Position numbers and translations under genes: made by a program. 64,000 nucleotides of DNA, taken from assembly GCA_027488845.1 (NCBI GenBank), contig JAIYBC010000067.1, positions 35,293 through 99,292 on the forward strand, given 5' to 3'. This DNA is from Verrucomicrobiales bacterium (GTDB taxonomy: Bacteria; Verrucomicrobiota; Verrucomicrobiia; Limisphaerales; UBA9464). The notes beneath the pieces are model-generated. The model was not told where the DNA came from. It worked only from the letters and a program-made list of their open reading frames with translations, and did not search any database. Of this stretch, positions 20,314 to 28,825 are shown piece after piece. Every line of letters starts with the position of its first letter. Within the stretch, counting starts at the first letter, position 1.

Positions 20314-20350
20314 AGGATGGCCGCTCTTTCCAAGATGGAGCGGCCATCCT
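20314..20350. terminator. Perfect 13-bp hairpin after the secreted repeat protein gene
   Basis: AGGATGGCCGCTC and GAGCGGCCATCCT are separated by 11 nt. It sits 20 bp after the stop codon and 16 bp before the next start. No T-run follows, so it is a likely but not classical terminator. Confidence 0.6.
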
Positions 20351-20365
20351 AGCTTTGCCGACCTG

Positions 20366-20962
20366 ATGTCGACTCCCATTACCACCTCCACTGCTGGTAG
20401 CCACCAAAGACTCAACGTCGGGTGTGGCCTCGACATCCGACCGGGGTGGGTGAACCTCGATTCGGTCGACTACGGCGGAAACGACCTCTGCGATCTCAAC
20501 CGCTACCCGTGGCCGTTCCCTGACAACCACTTCGACGAGGTCTACGCGTCCCACATCTTGGAGCATATGGGGAATTTCAACGCCGTGGTCACCGAGATCT
20601 GGCGGGTGTGCCGTCACGACGCCGTGATCACGGTGAAGGTCCCCTTCTTCCTCAGCACCAAGTTCTACTCCGAACCGGACCACCGGATCCCCTTCGGCAT
20701 CCGCTCGTTCGACAACTACGAGGACATCCGCGGCCGCCGCCTCCGCTTCTACGAAAAGTGGAAGCTCGGCCATCGCACGAACTACGGCAGCCCCGCCCGG
20801 TTCGTCGTGGAGTCCAAGCGGTTCCATTTCTCCAACTTCGCGGTCCTGCGTTGGCTGAATTTCTTCATCAATCTGGAACCTGTCCTCTTCGAGCGCTTCT
20901 TCGCGACGCTGATCACCCCGGAGGAGGTCCATTTCCGTCTGCGCGTCTCGAAGGACGCGTAA
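20366..20962 (+). CDS. SAM-dependent methyltransferase
   Basis: A 198-aa protein. The N-terminal glycine motif is LNVGCGLDIRPGWVNLDSVD. FPDNHFDEVYASHILEHMGN is the family's motif IV region, as in small methyltransferases of glycan clusters (type 11-like). The C-terminal half (FFLSTKFYSEPDHRIPFGIR) is family-specific, and no substrate can be inferred. GC content returns to the chromosomal level here, unlike the two genes just upstream, so it probably belongs to the resident genome. It converges with the small-protein gene at 21115. Confidence 0.8.
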   Translation: MSTPITTSTAGSHQRLNVGCGLDIRPGWVNLDSVDYGGNDLCDLNRYPWPFPDNHFDEVYASHILEHMGNFNAVVTEIWRVCRHDAVITVKVPFFLSTKFYSEPDHRIPFGIRSFDNYEDIRGRRLRFYEKWKLGHRTNYGSPARFVVESKRFHFSNFAVLRWLNFFINLEPVLFERFFATLITPEEVHFRLRVSKDA

Positions 20963-21080
20963 GTCCACGGCGAGGGGGATTCCCTCTCACGCGGAGACGC
21001 GGTGCGCTCGGAGGATGATGTTCCCGCCGGGGCACGGCGTGCCGCACCCAAGGTCACTGGGAGCCACTCCCCTTCGCGGC

Positions 21081-21098
21081 TTTGCGGATTTGCGTGAG
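21081..21098. repeat. Dispersed short intergenic repeat, copy 1
   Basis: TTTGCGGATTTGCGTGAG, 16 of 18 bases identical to the copy at 34103-34120. Both lie just outside the 3' end of a minus-strand gene. Confidence 0.4.
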
Positions 21099-21114
21099 GC
21101 TCCTCCGGGGCAGC

Positions 21115-21393
21115 TCAACCGTTCCCCGTCACCGCCGGGTCGCCGGTGGTGAAGTCCCGTCTTCCGTCCGGTCGGAACACCACGGCGCGCACGCCGCAGC
21201 CGCGTCGTCGGGTCTCCGCGATCGCCCACAGCCGGGCCGAGGAGGCGTCGGCCACCTCGACCTCGGCACACGGCGCAAGCAACCCGTCGCGCCCGACTCG
21301 GAACAGGACCACCCGCCAACCCGACTCGGACGGGAGCTCGACCACCTGGGAAAACCGGATCACATCCCCAACCTCCCAGACGGGGTGGGACAT
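21115..21393 (-). CDS. Small uncharacterised protein at the end of the PVC operon
   Basis: A 92-aa protein (MSHPVWEVGDVIRFSQVVEL...), ATG start at 21393, 18 bp after the stop of the WD40 gene. It has no signal peptide or membrane segment; the pattern of short beta strands (WRVVLFRVGRDG, AVVFRPDG) suggests a small beta-barrel. I do not recognise a family. Position and spacing indicate it is the last gene of the DUF1549/DUF1501/WD40 operon. Confidence 0.65.
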   Translation of the reverse strand: MSHPVWEVGDVIRFSQVVELPSESGWRVVLFRVGRDGLLAPCAEVEVADASSARLWAIAETRRRGCGVRAVVFRPDGRRDFTTGDPAVTGNG

Positions 21394-21411
21394 CGGCAGG
21401 GAGACCGTCCT

Positions 21412-22509
21412 TCAGGTCACCACCGAATGGATTTCCACGAGCCCGGCATCCGACCATCGGCCTTCCTTGGGACGGTCCTGTCCCTTCACCTTGGCCACGA
21501 ACAGGCGGGAGCCGTCCGCCGAGAACCGCACCTGGCTGATCCGATGTTTGGCGTCCGTGGTGAACACGGATTTCCCGGTCGCCGTTTCGAAAAGGGCCAG
21601 GTTCCACGTTCCCTGGAAAAGCCGGCCGGCCATCACGAAAAGCCCGGCCTTCGGGTGGAACTCCAGCGTCTCCATGAGTCCCTGCCCGCTCTCGCCTTCA
21701 TGGGTCTGGTCGAGCTTCTTCCCGCTGCGCCAATCGAACCGCTGCCAGCGCTGGACGCCGTTGCCTGCCATCGGATCCGCCATCGGCCCCATCCCGCAGG
21801 TGTAGATCTCGGATCCGTCCGGACTGAAGGTCAGGTCGAAGATGCCGCCGACGAAATGGTGGCTCTTGATGACGCCCCAGCCGGTGAGGTCGTCGGTCTT
21901 CCACCCGCCGACCTGACGGCCTGTTCCCACCTCCCACACGCGGACCTCGCCCATCAGGTTGCCGGCGGCCACCAGGGAGCCGTCCGCGGAGACGGCCACC
22001 GCCTGGGTTGGCGGCACGTGCGGAAAGGCGCCGAGAAGTTCACCGGTGGCCGTGTCGTACACCTTCACCGAAGGCTCGGTCTCCGGCGCGGGTTCATAGC
22101 GGTAGCCGCCGACCTCATAACGCCCCGTCACCGTCGCTACCCGACGTCCGTCCGCGGAGACCGCCATGTCCCACGACCAGAACCGGTGCGCCTTCACCGC
22201 GCGGATCTCCTTCCCCTCGGTCAGGTCGTGCCAACGCAGCGTGCCGTCGTAGCCACCCGAGAGCACGGTCCTGCGGTCCGGCAGCAACGCCACGGAGGAG
22301 GCGTAGCTTTCGTGGCGTCCGACAATCCGCGGCGAACCGGCTTCCGCGTCGAGGGCGGTGATCGATCCGTCCTGTCCCGCGGCGAGCAGGAGCGATCCGT
22401 CGGGGGTGGCGTCGAGGGCCAGCACGGGCGACGGCAGACGGAATTCCCGGAGGCGCTCGATGCGCGGAACCGCCTTCGTCGGCGGGGTCTTCGGTACGTT
22501 CTCGGACAT
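21412..22509 (-). CDS. WD40 repeat protein
   Basis: A 365-aa beta-propeller protein. Repeats are visible as VLALDATPDGSLLLAAGQDGSI, SSVALLPDRRTVLSGGYDGTL, MAVSADGRRVATVTG, AVAVSADGSLVAAGNLMGEV and LTFSPDGSEIYTCG. No signal peptide is seen at the N-terminus (MSENVPKTPPTKAVPRIERL). It follows the DUF1501 gene by 21 bp. In planctomycetes and verrucomicrobia, DUF1549/DUF1553 and DUF1501 genes are often followed by a WD40 gene; the molecular role is not described. Confidence 0.85.
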   Translation of the reverse strand: MSENVPKTPPTKAVPRIERLREFRLPSPVLALDATPDGSLLLAAGQDGSITALDAEAGSPRIVGRHESYASSVALLPDRRTVLSGGYDGTLRWHDLTEGKEIRAVKAHRFWSWDMAVSADGRRVATVTGRYEVGGYRYEPAPETEPSVKVYDTATGELLGAFPHVPPTQAVAVSADGSLVAAGNLMGEVRVWEVGTGRQVGGWKTDDLTGWGVIKSHHFVGGIFDLTFSPDGSEIYTCGMGPMADPMAGNGVQRWQRFDWRSGKKLDQTHEGESGQGLMETLEFHPKAGLFVMAGRLFQGTWNLALFETATGKSVFTTDAKHRISQVRFSADGSRLFVAKVKGQDRPKEGRWSDAGLVEIHSVVT

Positions 22510-22530
22510 GGCGGGTTCGGGGGAAGCGGT

Positions 22531-23871
22531 TCAGGCCAGCACGCCACGGATCGGTTCGGCGCGGTCCTCCACGCGATGGAAGGTCGGCAGGTCGCCGAGG
22601 TCGTAGGGCGCATGCGGGTCGATGCCCAACGCCGTGAAGATCGTCGCGAAAAGGTTCTTCTCGTCGTGGGCGGAACCGACGACGTCCACGCCGTCGGCAT
22701 CGGTCTCCCCGACCACCACGCCGCGACGGATGCCGCATCCGGCAAGGGCGAGCGACCAGGCGTTGGGATAGTGGTCGCGTCCGCGGGCCTGGTTCATCCA
22801 GGGCGTCCGGCCGAACTCCCCCATCATCACCACCAGCGTGTCGTCGAGCAGGCCGCGCTCCTCGAGGTCGGTGACGAGGTTGAAGGCGATGCGGTCGAAC
22901 TCGGGCACCAGCATCTGGTAGATCTCGTTGTGGAACACGTGGGTGTCCCAGGGCATGCCGTTGGCGACCATGACGAACGGCGCGCCGTTCTCGACGAGGT
23001 GCCGTGCCTGGAGCGCATGGAGCCCGAACGCGCCGGGTCCGTAGCGCTCGCGGTCGCGGGCGGGAAGCCGGTCCAGGTCGAAGAGATGCGCGCAGCTCAT
23101 CAGGCCCTTCACCCGCTCGAAGACGGCGTTCTGCGAGGCCGCGGCGGCGGAGCGTCGTTCGTTCTCATAGCGTTTGGCGAAGAACCGTCGCAGCGCCGAG
23201 CGCGCCTCGTGGTCCTCGGTGGTCATGTCCGCCTGCCGCACGGCGTTCTCGATGCGGTACTCGCCGCCGACGCGGACCGGACCGTACTGCGCCCCGAGCC
23301 AGCCGGCCCAGTTGCCGGCCTTGAACTCCTTGAACTCGTTCCCTTCGGGACAGGGATCGAGCAGGATGAAGTTGGGGACCGGGTTCTCCAGGTGTCCCAA
23401 CTGCTGGGCGAGCACGGAGCCGAGCGTGGGCCGGATGAATGGCGGCCTCGGAGCGGACCCGCGGTTCAGCAGGTCGATGCCCTGGAGGTGTTCGCTCTGG
23501 TTGGTCTTCATCGACCGTACCACCGCGAGCCGGTCGGCGATGCCGGCCAAACGCGGCATGAGCTCGCCGAAGTGCACCCCGGGGATCTTCGTGGCGATGC
23601 TGCGGAACGGTCCGCCGCTGACCCGGCCGGGCTTGGGATCCCAGGTCTCGAACTGGCTCGGAGCGCCGCAAAGCCAGAGGAGGATGCACTTCTTGGCCTT
23701 CTTCCGGACGGTTTCCGCGAAGGTCGGCACCGAGAACAGTCCCGCCCAACTGGACACCGAGACGGCCCCCGCCGTCGCCATGCCGGTGAGGAAACGGCGG
23801 CGGTGCAGCACATGGTCCGGCTCGCCGCAGAGGGATCCGTTCAGGCCGGGGATGGACTCGGGAAGCGGCAT
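22531..23871 (-). CDS. DUF1501 domain-containing protein (sulfatase-like fold)
   Basis: A 446-aa protein. The N-terminus (LHRRRFLTGMATAGAVSVSS) is a Tat-type signal starting near residue 23. The DUF1501 core follows: ILLWLCGAPSQFETWDPKPG, FGELMPRLAGIADRLAVVRSM, DTHVFHNEIYQMLVPEFDR, and VVMMGEFGRTPWMN near the end. The family belongs to the alkaline-phosphatase/sulfatase superfamily but lacks a proven activity. It starts 4 bp after the DUF1549/DUF1553 gene ends, the standard pairing in the PVC group. Confidence 0.92.
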   Translation of the reverse strand: MPLPESIPGLNGSLCGEPDHVLHRRRFLTGMATAGAVSVSSWAGLFSVPTFAETVRKKAKKCILLWLCGAPSQFETWDPKPGRVSGGPFRSIATKIPGVHFGELMPRLAGIADRLAVVRSMKTNQSEHLQGIDLLNRGSAPRPPFIRPTLGSVLAQQLGHLENPVPNFILLDPCPEGNEFKEFKAGNWAGWLGAQYGPVRVGGEYRIENAVRQADMTTEDHEARSALRRFFAKRYENERRSAAAASQNAVFERVKGLMSCAHLFDLDRLPARDRERYGPGAFGLHALQARHLVENGAPFVMVANGMPWDTHVFHNEIYQMLVPEFDRIAFNLVTDLEERGLLDDTLVVMMGEFGRTPWMNQARGRDHYPNAWSLALAGCGIRRGVVVGETDADGVDVVGSAHDEKNLFATIFTALGIDPHAPYDLGDLPTFHRVEDRAEPIRGVLA

Positions 23872-23875
23872 CGGT

Positions 23876-25885
23876 TCAGTGGTTGGTCTGGAATTCCGGC
23901 GAGGTCAGCAGCGCCCAGAGCAGCTGCTTGGTCCCGGCTTCGACGGAGCGCGAGGCGAGGAAACCGGCCGCCTCGCGGACCTCGTCCTTCGCCGCGGGTC
24001 GGCCGAGCACGATCCGAATGGCTTCTGCCGCGCGCTTCGACGGATCGGGTATGCCGGCCAACCGACGGGTGAGGCCTCCGTCCCGGGGCTCCAAGAGCGC
24101 GTCGAATCCCGGCGCGTTGGAGAGGAACAGCGCCTGTTGCAGGGTGGCGTTGTACTCGGTCGGAAACAGGTCCGGGAACTGCCGGACGAAGGCCCGGCGC
24201 AGGTCGCGGTCCGTCGCCTTCACGGCGTCGCCCGAAGCCGTCAGCAGGACGATCGAGCGGTACAACGCCTCGGCCGAAAGAGGCTTCTCCGGGCCGCAGG
24301 CGAAGGCATCGGCGGGCGGCGCCTTGGATCCCTTGGGGCGCGAATCCATCGCGTAGGCCCGGGTGAGCGCCAGCGTCCGGATCAGGCGCCGGACATCGTG
24401 TCCATGGGCCTGGAAATCCGCGGCCAACCAGTCGAGCAGGTCCGGGTGGCTGGCCGGATGCTTGGAGTCCATCAACTCCACCGGATGGACCAGCCCACGG
24501 CCGAAGAGCATGGCCCAGACGCGGTTGACCATGGCCCGGGCGAGGAGCGGGTTGTCCGCGGTGACCGCTTCCGCCAGCGCGGCGCGCCGGGAGAACAGCG
24601 GCTCCGCCGGAGCCGGCACGGGTCCCTTGTCGGTGCTGGGCGGAACCTTGTAGCGGGCCGGTTCGTCGACCTCCTTTTCGCCTTCCTTGGGCCAGGCCTC
24701 GTCGATGCGACGGCCGTTGAACAGGGTCATGAGGGCCGGCTGCGATTCCTTCTTGAGGTTCGCGAACGAGACGAACCCTCCGATGGCCGACTCCGCCAGG
24801 CCGGGCCCCTTCGGCGTTTCCACGTTCCGGGTCCGGTTGAACGCCGCGACCAGGCCCCAGTAGTGGGCCTGCTTGATCTCGCGGGCGATCATGTGGTCGT
24901 GGCATTGGGCGCACTGGATCTGGACGCCGAACACCAGGGGCGCGACCGCCTCGGCCATGGCCTGCGCGTTGCCCTTGCGCTCGTACAGGAACCATGCGGC
25001 GCCCCGCTCCTCCGGATTGCGCGGCCGCGCCACGATCAGCTCGTGCAGGACGCCGTTCCAAGGGCGGTTCTCCCGGAAGGACGCCTCGAGGTAGTCGAAC
25101 CAGCCGTTCTGGCGCCGCTGGTCCTCGAAGTCGCCGCGCCGACGTCCCATCAGCACCACGTCGAACACCTCCGCCAGATGCCGCGGATGCTCCGGCGACG
25201 CCAGCAAACGGTCGACCCAACGCCCGTGGCGTCCGGGTTTCCGGTCGGCCAGCGCCTCGGCCAATTCCGTCTCGGTGGGAATCCGGCCCACCAGGTCCAG
25301 ATGGAGCCGGCGGAGGAACGCCGCGTCGTCGGCCGCATCGGAAGGTCGCACCTTGCGCTCCTTCCATCCGAGTTCCAGGAACCGGTCCACGACCCGTGTC
25401 GGGGAAAGGTCCGAGGGCGGCGTCCAGACCGGCGGCTTCCGCGGCGGCGCCGATGTGGCCACGGCCGGCACACCATTGGTCACCGGCGTTCCGTCGGAGG
25501 CCTTCTGACGCTGGATCCAGGTCCGGACCAGGCCGATCTGCTCATCGGTCAACTGCCCCTTCGGCGGCATGTGGGGATCGCCTCCCGGGACGAGGACCTT
25601 CAACAGCAGGCTGTCGTCCGGACGCCCCGGAACGATCGCCGACCCGCGGTCGCCACCCCTCAGGATCGAGGCGAAGTCGCCGAGATCGAGTCCGCTCTTG
25701 GTCTTCACGCCGCTGTGGCAATTGCCGCAGCGGTCGCGGAACAGCGGTTCGACGTGGTCCTTCCAGAACGGATCGTCCGCCGCCGTCAGCGTGCCCACCG
25801 CCAACAGGACCGCCATCGCCCATCGGACGGTGTTCCCGGCTCCCGTCAAACGGTGGCCGAACGGAGTTGGGGAAGATTGGGACAT
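23876..25885 (-). CDS. DUF1549/DUF1553 protein with Planctomycete-type cytochrome c motif (PSCyt1)
   Basis: A 669-aa exported protein heading the operon. The signal peptide is TVRWAMAVLLAVGTLTAADD. The PSCyt1 domain holds one heme c motif, CGNCHSGVKTKSGLDL, close to residue 55, and ends with PPKGQLTDEQIGLVRTWI. DUF1549 follows (VVDRFLELGW; FLRRLHLDLVGRIPTETEL), with a second CxxCH at QIQCAQCHDHMI. DUF1553 ends the protein (ALAEAVTADNPLLARAMVNRVWAMLFGRGLVHP; LLWALLTSPEFQTNH). The two CxxCH motifs suggest a periplasmic redox protein. The partner DUF1501 gene follows by 4 bp. Proposed links to polysaccharide degradation in the PVC group remain unproven. Confidence 0.92.
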   Translation of the reverse strand: MSQSSPTPFGHRLTGAGNTVRWAMAVLLAVGTLTAADDPFWKDHVEPLFRDRCGNCHSGVKTKSGLDLGDFASILRGGDRGSAIVPGRPDDSLLLKVLVPGGDPHMPPKGQLTDEQIGLVRTWIQRQKASDGTPVTNGVPAVATSAPPRKPPVWTPPSDLSPTRVVDRFLELGWKERKVRPSDAADDAAFLRRLHLDLVGRIPTETELAEALADRKPGRHGRWVDRLLASPEHPRHLAEVFDVVLMGRRRGDFEDQRRQNGWFDYLEASFRENRPWNGVLHELIVARPRNPEERGAAWFLYERKGNAQAMAEAVAPLVFGVQIQCAQCHDHMIAREIKQAHYWGLVAAFNRTRNVETPKGPGLAESAIGGFVSFANLKKESQPALMTLFNGRRIDEAWPKEGEKEVDEPARYKVPPSTDKGPVPAPAEPLFSRRAALAEAVTADNPLLARAMVNRVWAMLFGRGLVHPVELMDSKHPASHPDLLDWLAADFQAHGHDVRRLIRTLALTRAYAMDSRPKGSKAPPADAFACGPEKPLSAEALYRSIVLLTASGDAVKATDRDLRRAFVRQFPDLFPTEYNATLQQALFLSNAPGFDALLEPRDGGLTRRLAGIPDPSKRAAEAIRIVLGRPAAKDEVREAAGFLASRSVEAGTKQLLWALLTSPEFQTNH

Positions 25886-26063
25886 GATGGATCGACGGAT
25901 TCGCTCTGAAAGCGGTTCGGCCTACGGGGACGCCCCGGAATCTCCGTGGCTTCATGGAATTGTTCAAGTCGTCGGCCGCTGACTGCAGAACGGGAATCGA
26001 GACCCGACCCCAGAGTTCGCCTCGCGTCCGTAACCGAACCGTCACCTTCGTGTCTCTGCGCGG

Positions 26064-28133
26064 GTGAACCATCGATTCCTGATCACAGGCCTGGCATTGG
26101 CCACCGCGGGATCCCTCCACGCGGCGGCCCCGAAGAAGAGTTCCGAACTCTTTCAACTCGAGACGGTTTGGGATGCGACCCTGACATTCACCACGGAGAA
26201 CTGGAAAGCCATCCAACCTCCCAACGGGAACTTCGGTCCGCCGGGATTCCCAGGTCCGGGAGGCGGAAACCGCGGACCAGGGCGGCCGGAAGGACCTTCG
26301 GGCCGCGGACCCGGTGGAGGGAACCAAGGCGGACCCGGCGGGCCGGTGATGTTTGGCCCCGGCAACTTCCTGGCAGGCGGCTTCATGACCGCCATGGACG
26401 CCGACAAGGACGGCGCGTTGACCCGGAAGGAGTTCCAGGACGCCTTCGGTCGGTGGTTCACCGAATGGGACACCACCAAGGGCGGAGCCTTGGACATCGA
26501 GTCGATCCGGGGCGGGCTGAACCGCGCTCTCATGGTTGACGGCCGTCCCGGCGGACCGGGCGGACCGGGCGGCGGTGCCGGCGGACCGGGTTTCGGACTC
26601 CAAGGCCAGGCGGGCGGTCGAAACGGAATGAGCGCCGCCAGCGGGATCCACTTCGAGTACGTCGAGGCCGGACTGAACTTCGACGGCACCGAACTCCCGA
26701 AGGTCGCCGTCCGCTACAAGGGCAACGGCACCTACATGGACTCCCGGATGAGCGACAAGAAGTCGCTGAAGGTCGACCTGAACGAGTTCACCAAGAAGCA
26801 GAAGGTCGGCGACGTCACCAAGCTGAACTTCCACAACAACACCACCGACGGGGGCTGGATGAACGAGCCCCTGGCCCACCAACTCTACCGCGACGCCGGC
26901 GTTCCCGCCCCGCGTTCCAGCTACGCCCGCGTCCGGATCAACGTCCCCGGCACCTGGACCAACCACTACCTCGGTCTGTACTCGATCGTCGAGAACCCCG
27001 ACCAGAACTGGGCCGAGGACCGCTTCGGCACGAAGAAGGGGCTCATCCTCAAGCCGGTCACCCGCGAGCCGTTCAAATACCAAGGGGACGACTGGGAGAC
27101 CTACCGGCAGGCGTACGACCCGAAGACCGAGGTCACGGACGCCCAGAAGCGGCGCTTCCTCGAACTGGCCCGCCTCGTGACCAACGGCGGCGAGGCCGAC
27201 TTCGCGGCGAAGATCGGCGACTACATCGACCTCGACGAGTTCGCCCGTTTCCTGGCGGTGACCGTCTGGCTCAGCAACACCGACTCCATCCTGATGGTGG
27301 GACAGAACTACGTGGTCTACCTGCATCCGGAGACCCAACGGTTCCAGTTCGTGCCCTGGGACCTCGACCGGGCCTTCGGCAACTTCTTCAACCCGTCGCC
27401 CGAGGAGATGTCGATCACCCAGGCTTGGGCGCCCGACAACCGGTTCCTGGAGCGGATGATGAAGGTCGACGCCTTCCGGAAGCTCTACTTGGCCAAGATG
27501 GGCGAGTTCCAGAAGACGATCTTCCGTCCCGAGCGCCTCGCTGGTCAGGTGGACGCCCTGGCGAAGGCCCTGAGACCCGCTGTCGTCGAGGAAGGCGCGG
27601 ACAAGGCTGAGCGCTTCGACAGGATCGTGGCTGGCCAACGTCCGGAAAACGGCGGTCCCGGCTTCGGCGGTCCCGGAGGACGGGGCGGATTCCGCATGCC
27701 GTCCGCGCCACCCATCAAGGCCTTCGCCAAGGCGCGTCACCAGTCGGTCGGCGACCAACTGGCGGGCCGGTCCGAGGGCGTCCCGCTCTCCGGCGGATTC
27801 GGCGGCCCAGGCGGTGGACGCCGCGGGCCCGGTGGCGGCCCCGGCCGTCCGGGTGGTCCGGGTGGTCCGGGTGGTCCGGGTGGTCCGGGTGGTCCGGGTG
27901 GTCCGGGTGGTCCGGGTGACATGGGGCCCGGCAACTTCATCGCCCCGGTCTTCCTGAAGTCGGCGGACACCAACGGGGATGCAAAGGTCCAGAAGACCGA
28001 GTTCGAAGCCCTCGCGGAGGGGTGGTTCCGCCGGTTCGACCGGAAGGCTGCCGGCAAGCTCAGCCAGGACGACCTGGTCCAGGGCTTGAACGCGGTGATC
28101 CCGCCACCCGACTTCGGTCCTCCCGGGGGCTGA
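26064..28133 (+). CDS. CotH-kinase family protein with EF-hand-like motifs and Gly-Pro repeats
   Basis: A 689-aa secreted protein, GTG start, signal NHRFLITGLALATAGSLHAA. A Gly/Pro-rich segment (~55-110) leads to an EF-hand-like loop MDADKDGALTRKEF (~112-125) and a second Gly/Pro stretch. The CotH domain (~195-505) shows VRYKGNGTYMDSRMSDKKSL, LNFHNNTTDGGWMNEPLA, VNGPGTW-like region NVPGTWTNHYLGLYSIVE, and FQFVPWDLDRAFGNFF, which carries the DxD-like metal residues of CotH protein kinases. A long GGPGGP tract (~590-625) precedes a last EF-hand-like loop ADTNGDAKVQKTEF. It diverges from the DUF1549 operon. Protein phosphorylation or matrix assembly is possible; neither is shown. Confidence 0.85.
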   Translation: MNHRFLITGLALATAGSLHAAAPKKSSELFQLETVWDATLTFTTENWKAIQPPNGNFGPPGFPGPGGGNRGPGRPEGPSGRGPGGGNQGGPGGPVMFGPGNFLAGGFMTAMDADKDGALTRKEFQDAFGRWFTEWDTTKGGALDIESIRGGLNRALMVDGRPGGPGGPGGGAGGPGFGLQGQAGGRNGMSAASGIHFEYVEAGLNFDGTELPKVAVRYKGNGTYMDSRMSDKKSLKVDLNEFTKKQKVGDVTKLNFHNNTTDGGWMNEPLAHQLYRDAGVPAPRSSYARVRINVPGTWTNHYLGLYSIVENPDQNWAEDRFGTKKGLILKPVTREPFKYQGDDWETYRQAYDPKTEVTDAQKRRFLELARLVTNGGEADFAAKIGDYIDLDEFARFLAVTVWLSNTDSILMVGQNYVVYLHPETQRFQFVPWDLDRAFGNFFNPSPEEMSITQAWAPDNRFLERMMKVDAFRKLYLAKMGEFQKTIFRPERLAGQVDALAKALRPAVVEEGADKAERFDRIVAGQRPENGGPGFGGPGGRGGFRMPSAPPIKAFAKARHQSVGDQLAGRSEGVPLSGGFGGPGGGRRGPGGGPGRPGGPGGPGGPGGPGGPGGPGGPGDMGPGNFIAPVFLKSADTNGDAKVQKTEFEALAEGWFRRFDRKAAGKLSQDDLVQGLNAVIPPPDFGPPGG
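27847..27919. repeat. 9-bp in-frame tandem repeat (GGTCCGGGT)
   Basis: Seven to eight near-perfect copies of GGTCCGGGT encode consecutive Gly-Pro-Gly triplets within the CotH gene. The period is a multiple of three, so copy-number change alters protein length without shifting the frame. Confidence 0.9.
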
Positions 28134-28168
28134 AAGGCCGATCGGAGAACGACCTCTTCGGAAACGAA

Positions 28169-28196
28169 ACGGGGCGGACCTGGTGGTCCGCCCCGT
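28169..28196. terminator. Bidirectional hairpin between CotH and peroxiredoxin genes
   Basis: A perfect 12-bp stem (ACGGGGCGGACC / GGTCCGCCCCGT) with a TGGT loop lies midway in the 98-bp gap between the convergent genes. There is little T-tract on either strand. Confidence 0.65.
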
Positions 28197-28231
28197 CTGC
28201 CTTCCGGCCGATGACCGGAGTCGAAATCGTC

Positions 28232-28711
28232 TCAGCCCAACTTGGCGAGGACGTCCTTCACCGCGGCGAAGTTCGGGAGATCCTTCGGCGTGGCGGTCTG
28301 CTCGGCATAGGCGACCTTGCCGTCCTTGCCGACGACGAACGCGGCGCGCGCCGAGGTGTCACCGATGCCGGCGAGGCCCGGGAACAGGACGCCATAGGCC
28401 TTGGTGGTCTCCTTGTTGAGGTCGCTCACCAGGGTGATGCCGATCTTGTGCTGGGTCGCCCAGGCTTCCTGCGCGAACGGGCTGTCGACGCTGATCCCGA
28501 CGACCTCCGCGTTCAGGCCGCTGTACTGGCTCAGGCCCGCGGTGATGTCGCACAGCTCCTGGGTGCAGACGCCGGTGAAGGCGAGCGGGAAGAACAGGAT
28601 GACGGTGTTCTTCTTCCCGAAGTTGGCGCTCAACTGCACGTCCACGAGACCGGTGGAGTTCTTCGACTTCAGCTTGAAGTCCGGGGCGGCGGATCCGACG
28701 GCGATAGGCAT
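28232..28711 (-). CDS. Peroxiredoxin (AhpC/TSA family, AhpE-like)
   Basis: A 159-aa thiol peroxidase from an ATG at 28711 (MPIAVGSAAPDFKLKS); an upstream in-frame start would add 24 residues that do not fit the family. The peroxidatic motif PxxxTxxC is PLAFTGVC, with Cys49, and a second cysteine at 54 (ELCDI). VGISVDSPFAQEAWA and the late TSARAAFVVGKDGKV are typical of 1-Cys/AhpE-type peroxiredoxins. It reduces peroxides with an external thiol donor. No partner reductase is next to it. Confidence 0.92.
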   Translation of the reverse strand: MPIAVGSAAPDFKLKSKNSTGLVDVQLSANFGKKNTVILFFPLAFTGVCTQELCDITAGLSQYSGLNAEVVGISVDSPFAQEAWATQHKIGITLVSDLNKETTKAYGVLFPGLAGIGDTSARAAFVVGKDGKVAYAEQTATPKDLPNFAAVKDVLAKLG

Positions 28712-28825
28712 ATGGTTCAGGTAGGTTTTGTGTGTTTTCCGAAAAGGAATCCTAGCGGTACGGCGGGAGGCCCGCGGTGTCAAATTCCGGATGGGAATCC
28801 CGGTCTTCCGCCGGCGGGCTTGGGA

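Noticed and set aside
21082..25909. Very long plus-strand frames (996 and 911 codons) across the DUF1549/DUF1501/WD40 operon
   Set aside because: They mirror three well-recognised minus-strand genes and have no domain or codon bias of their own.
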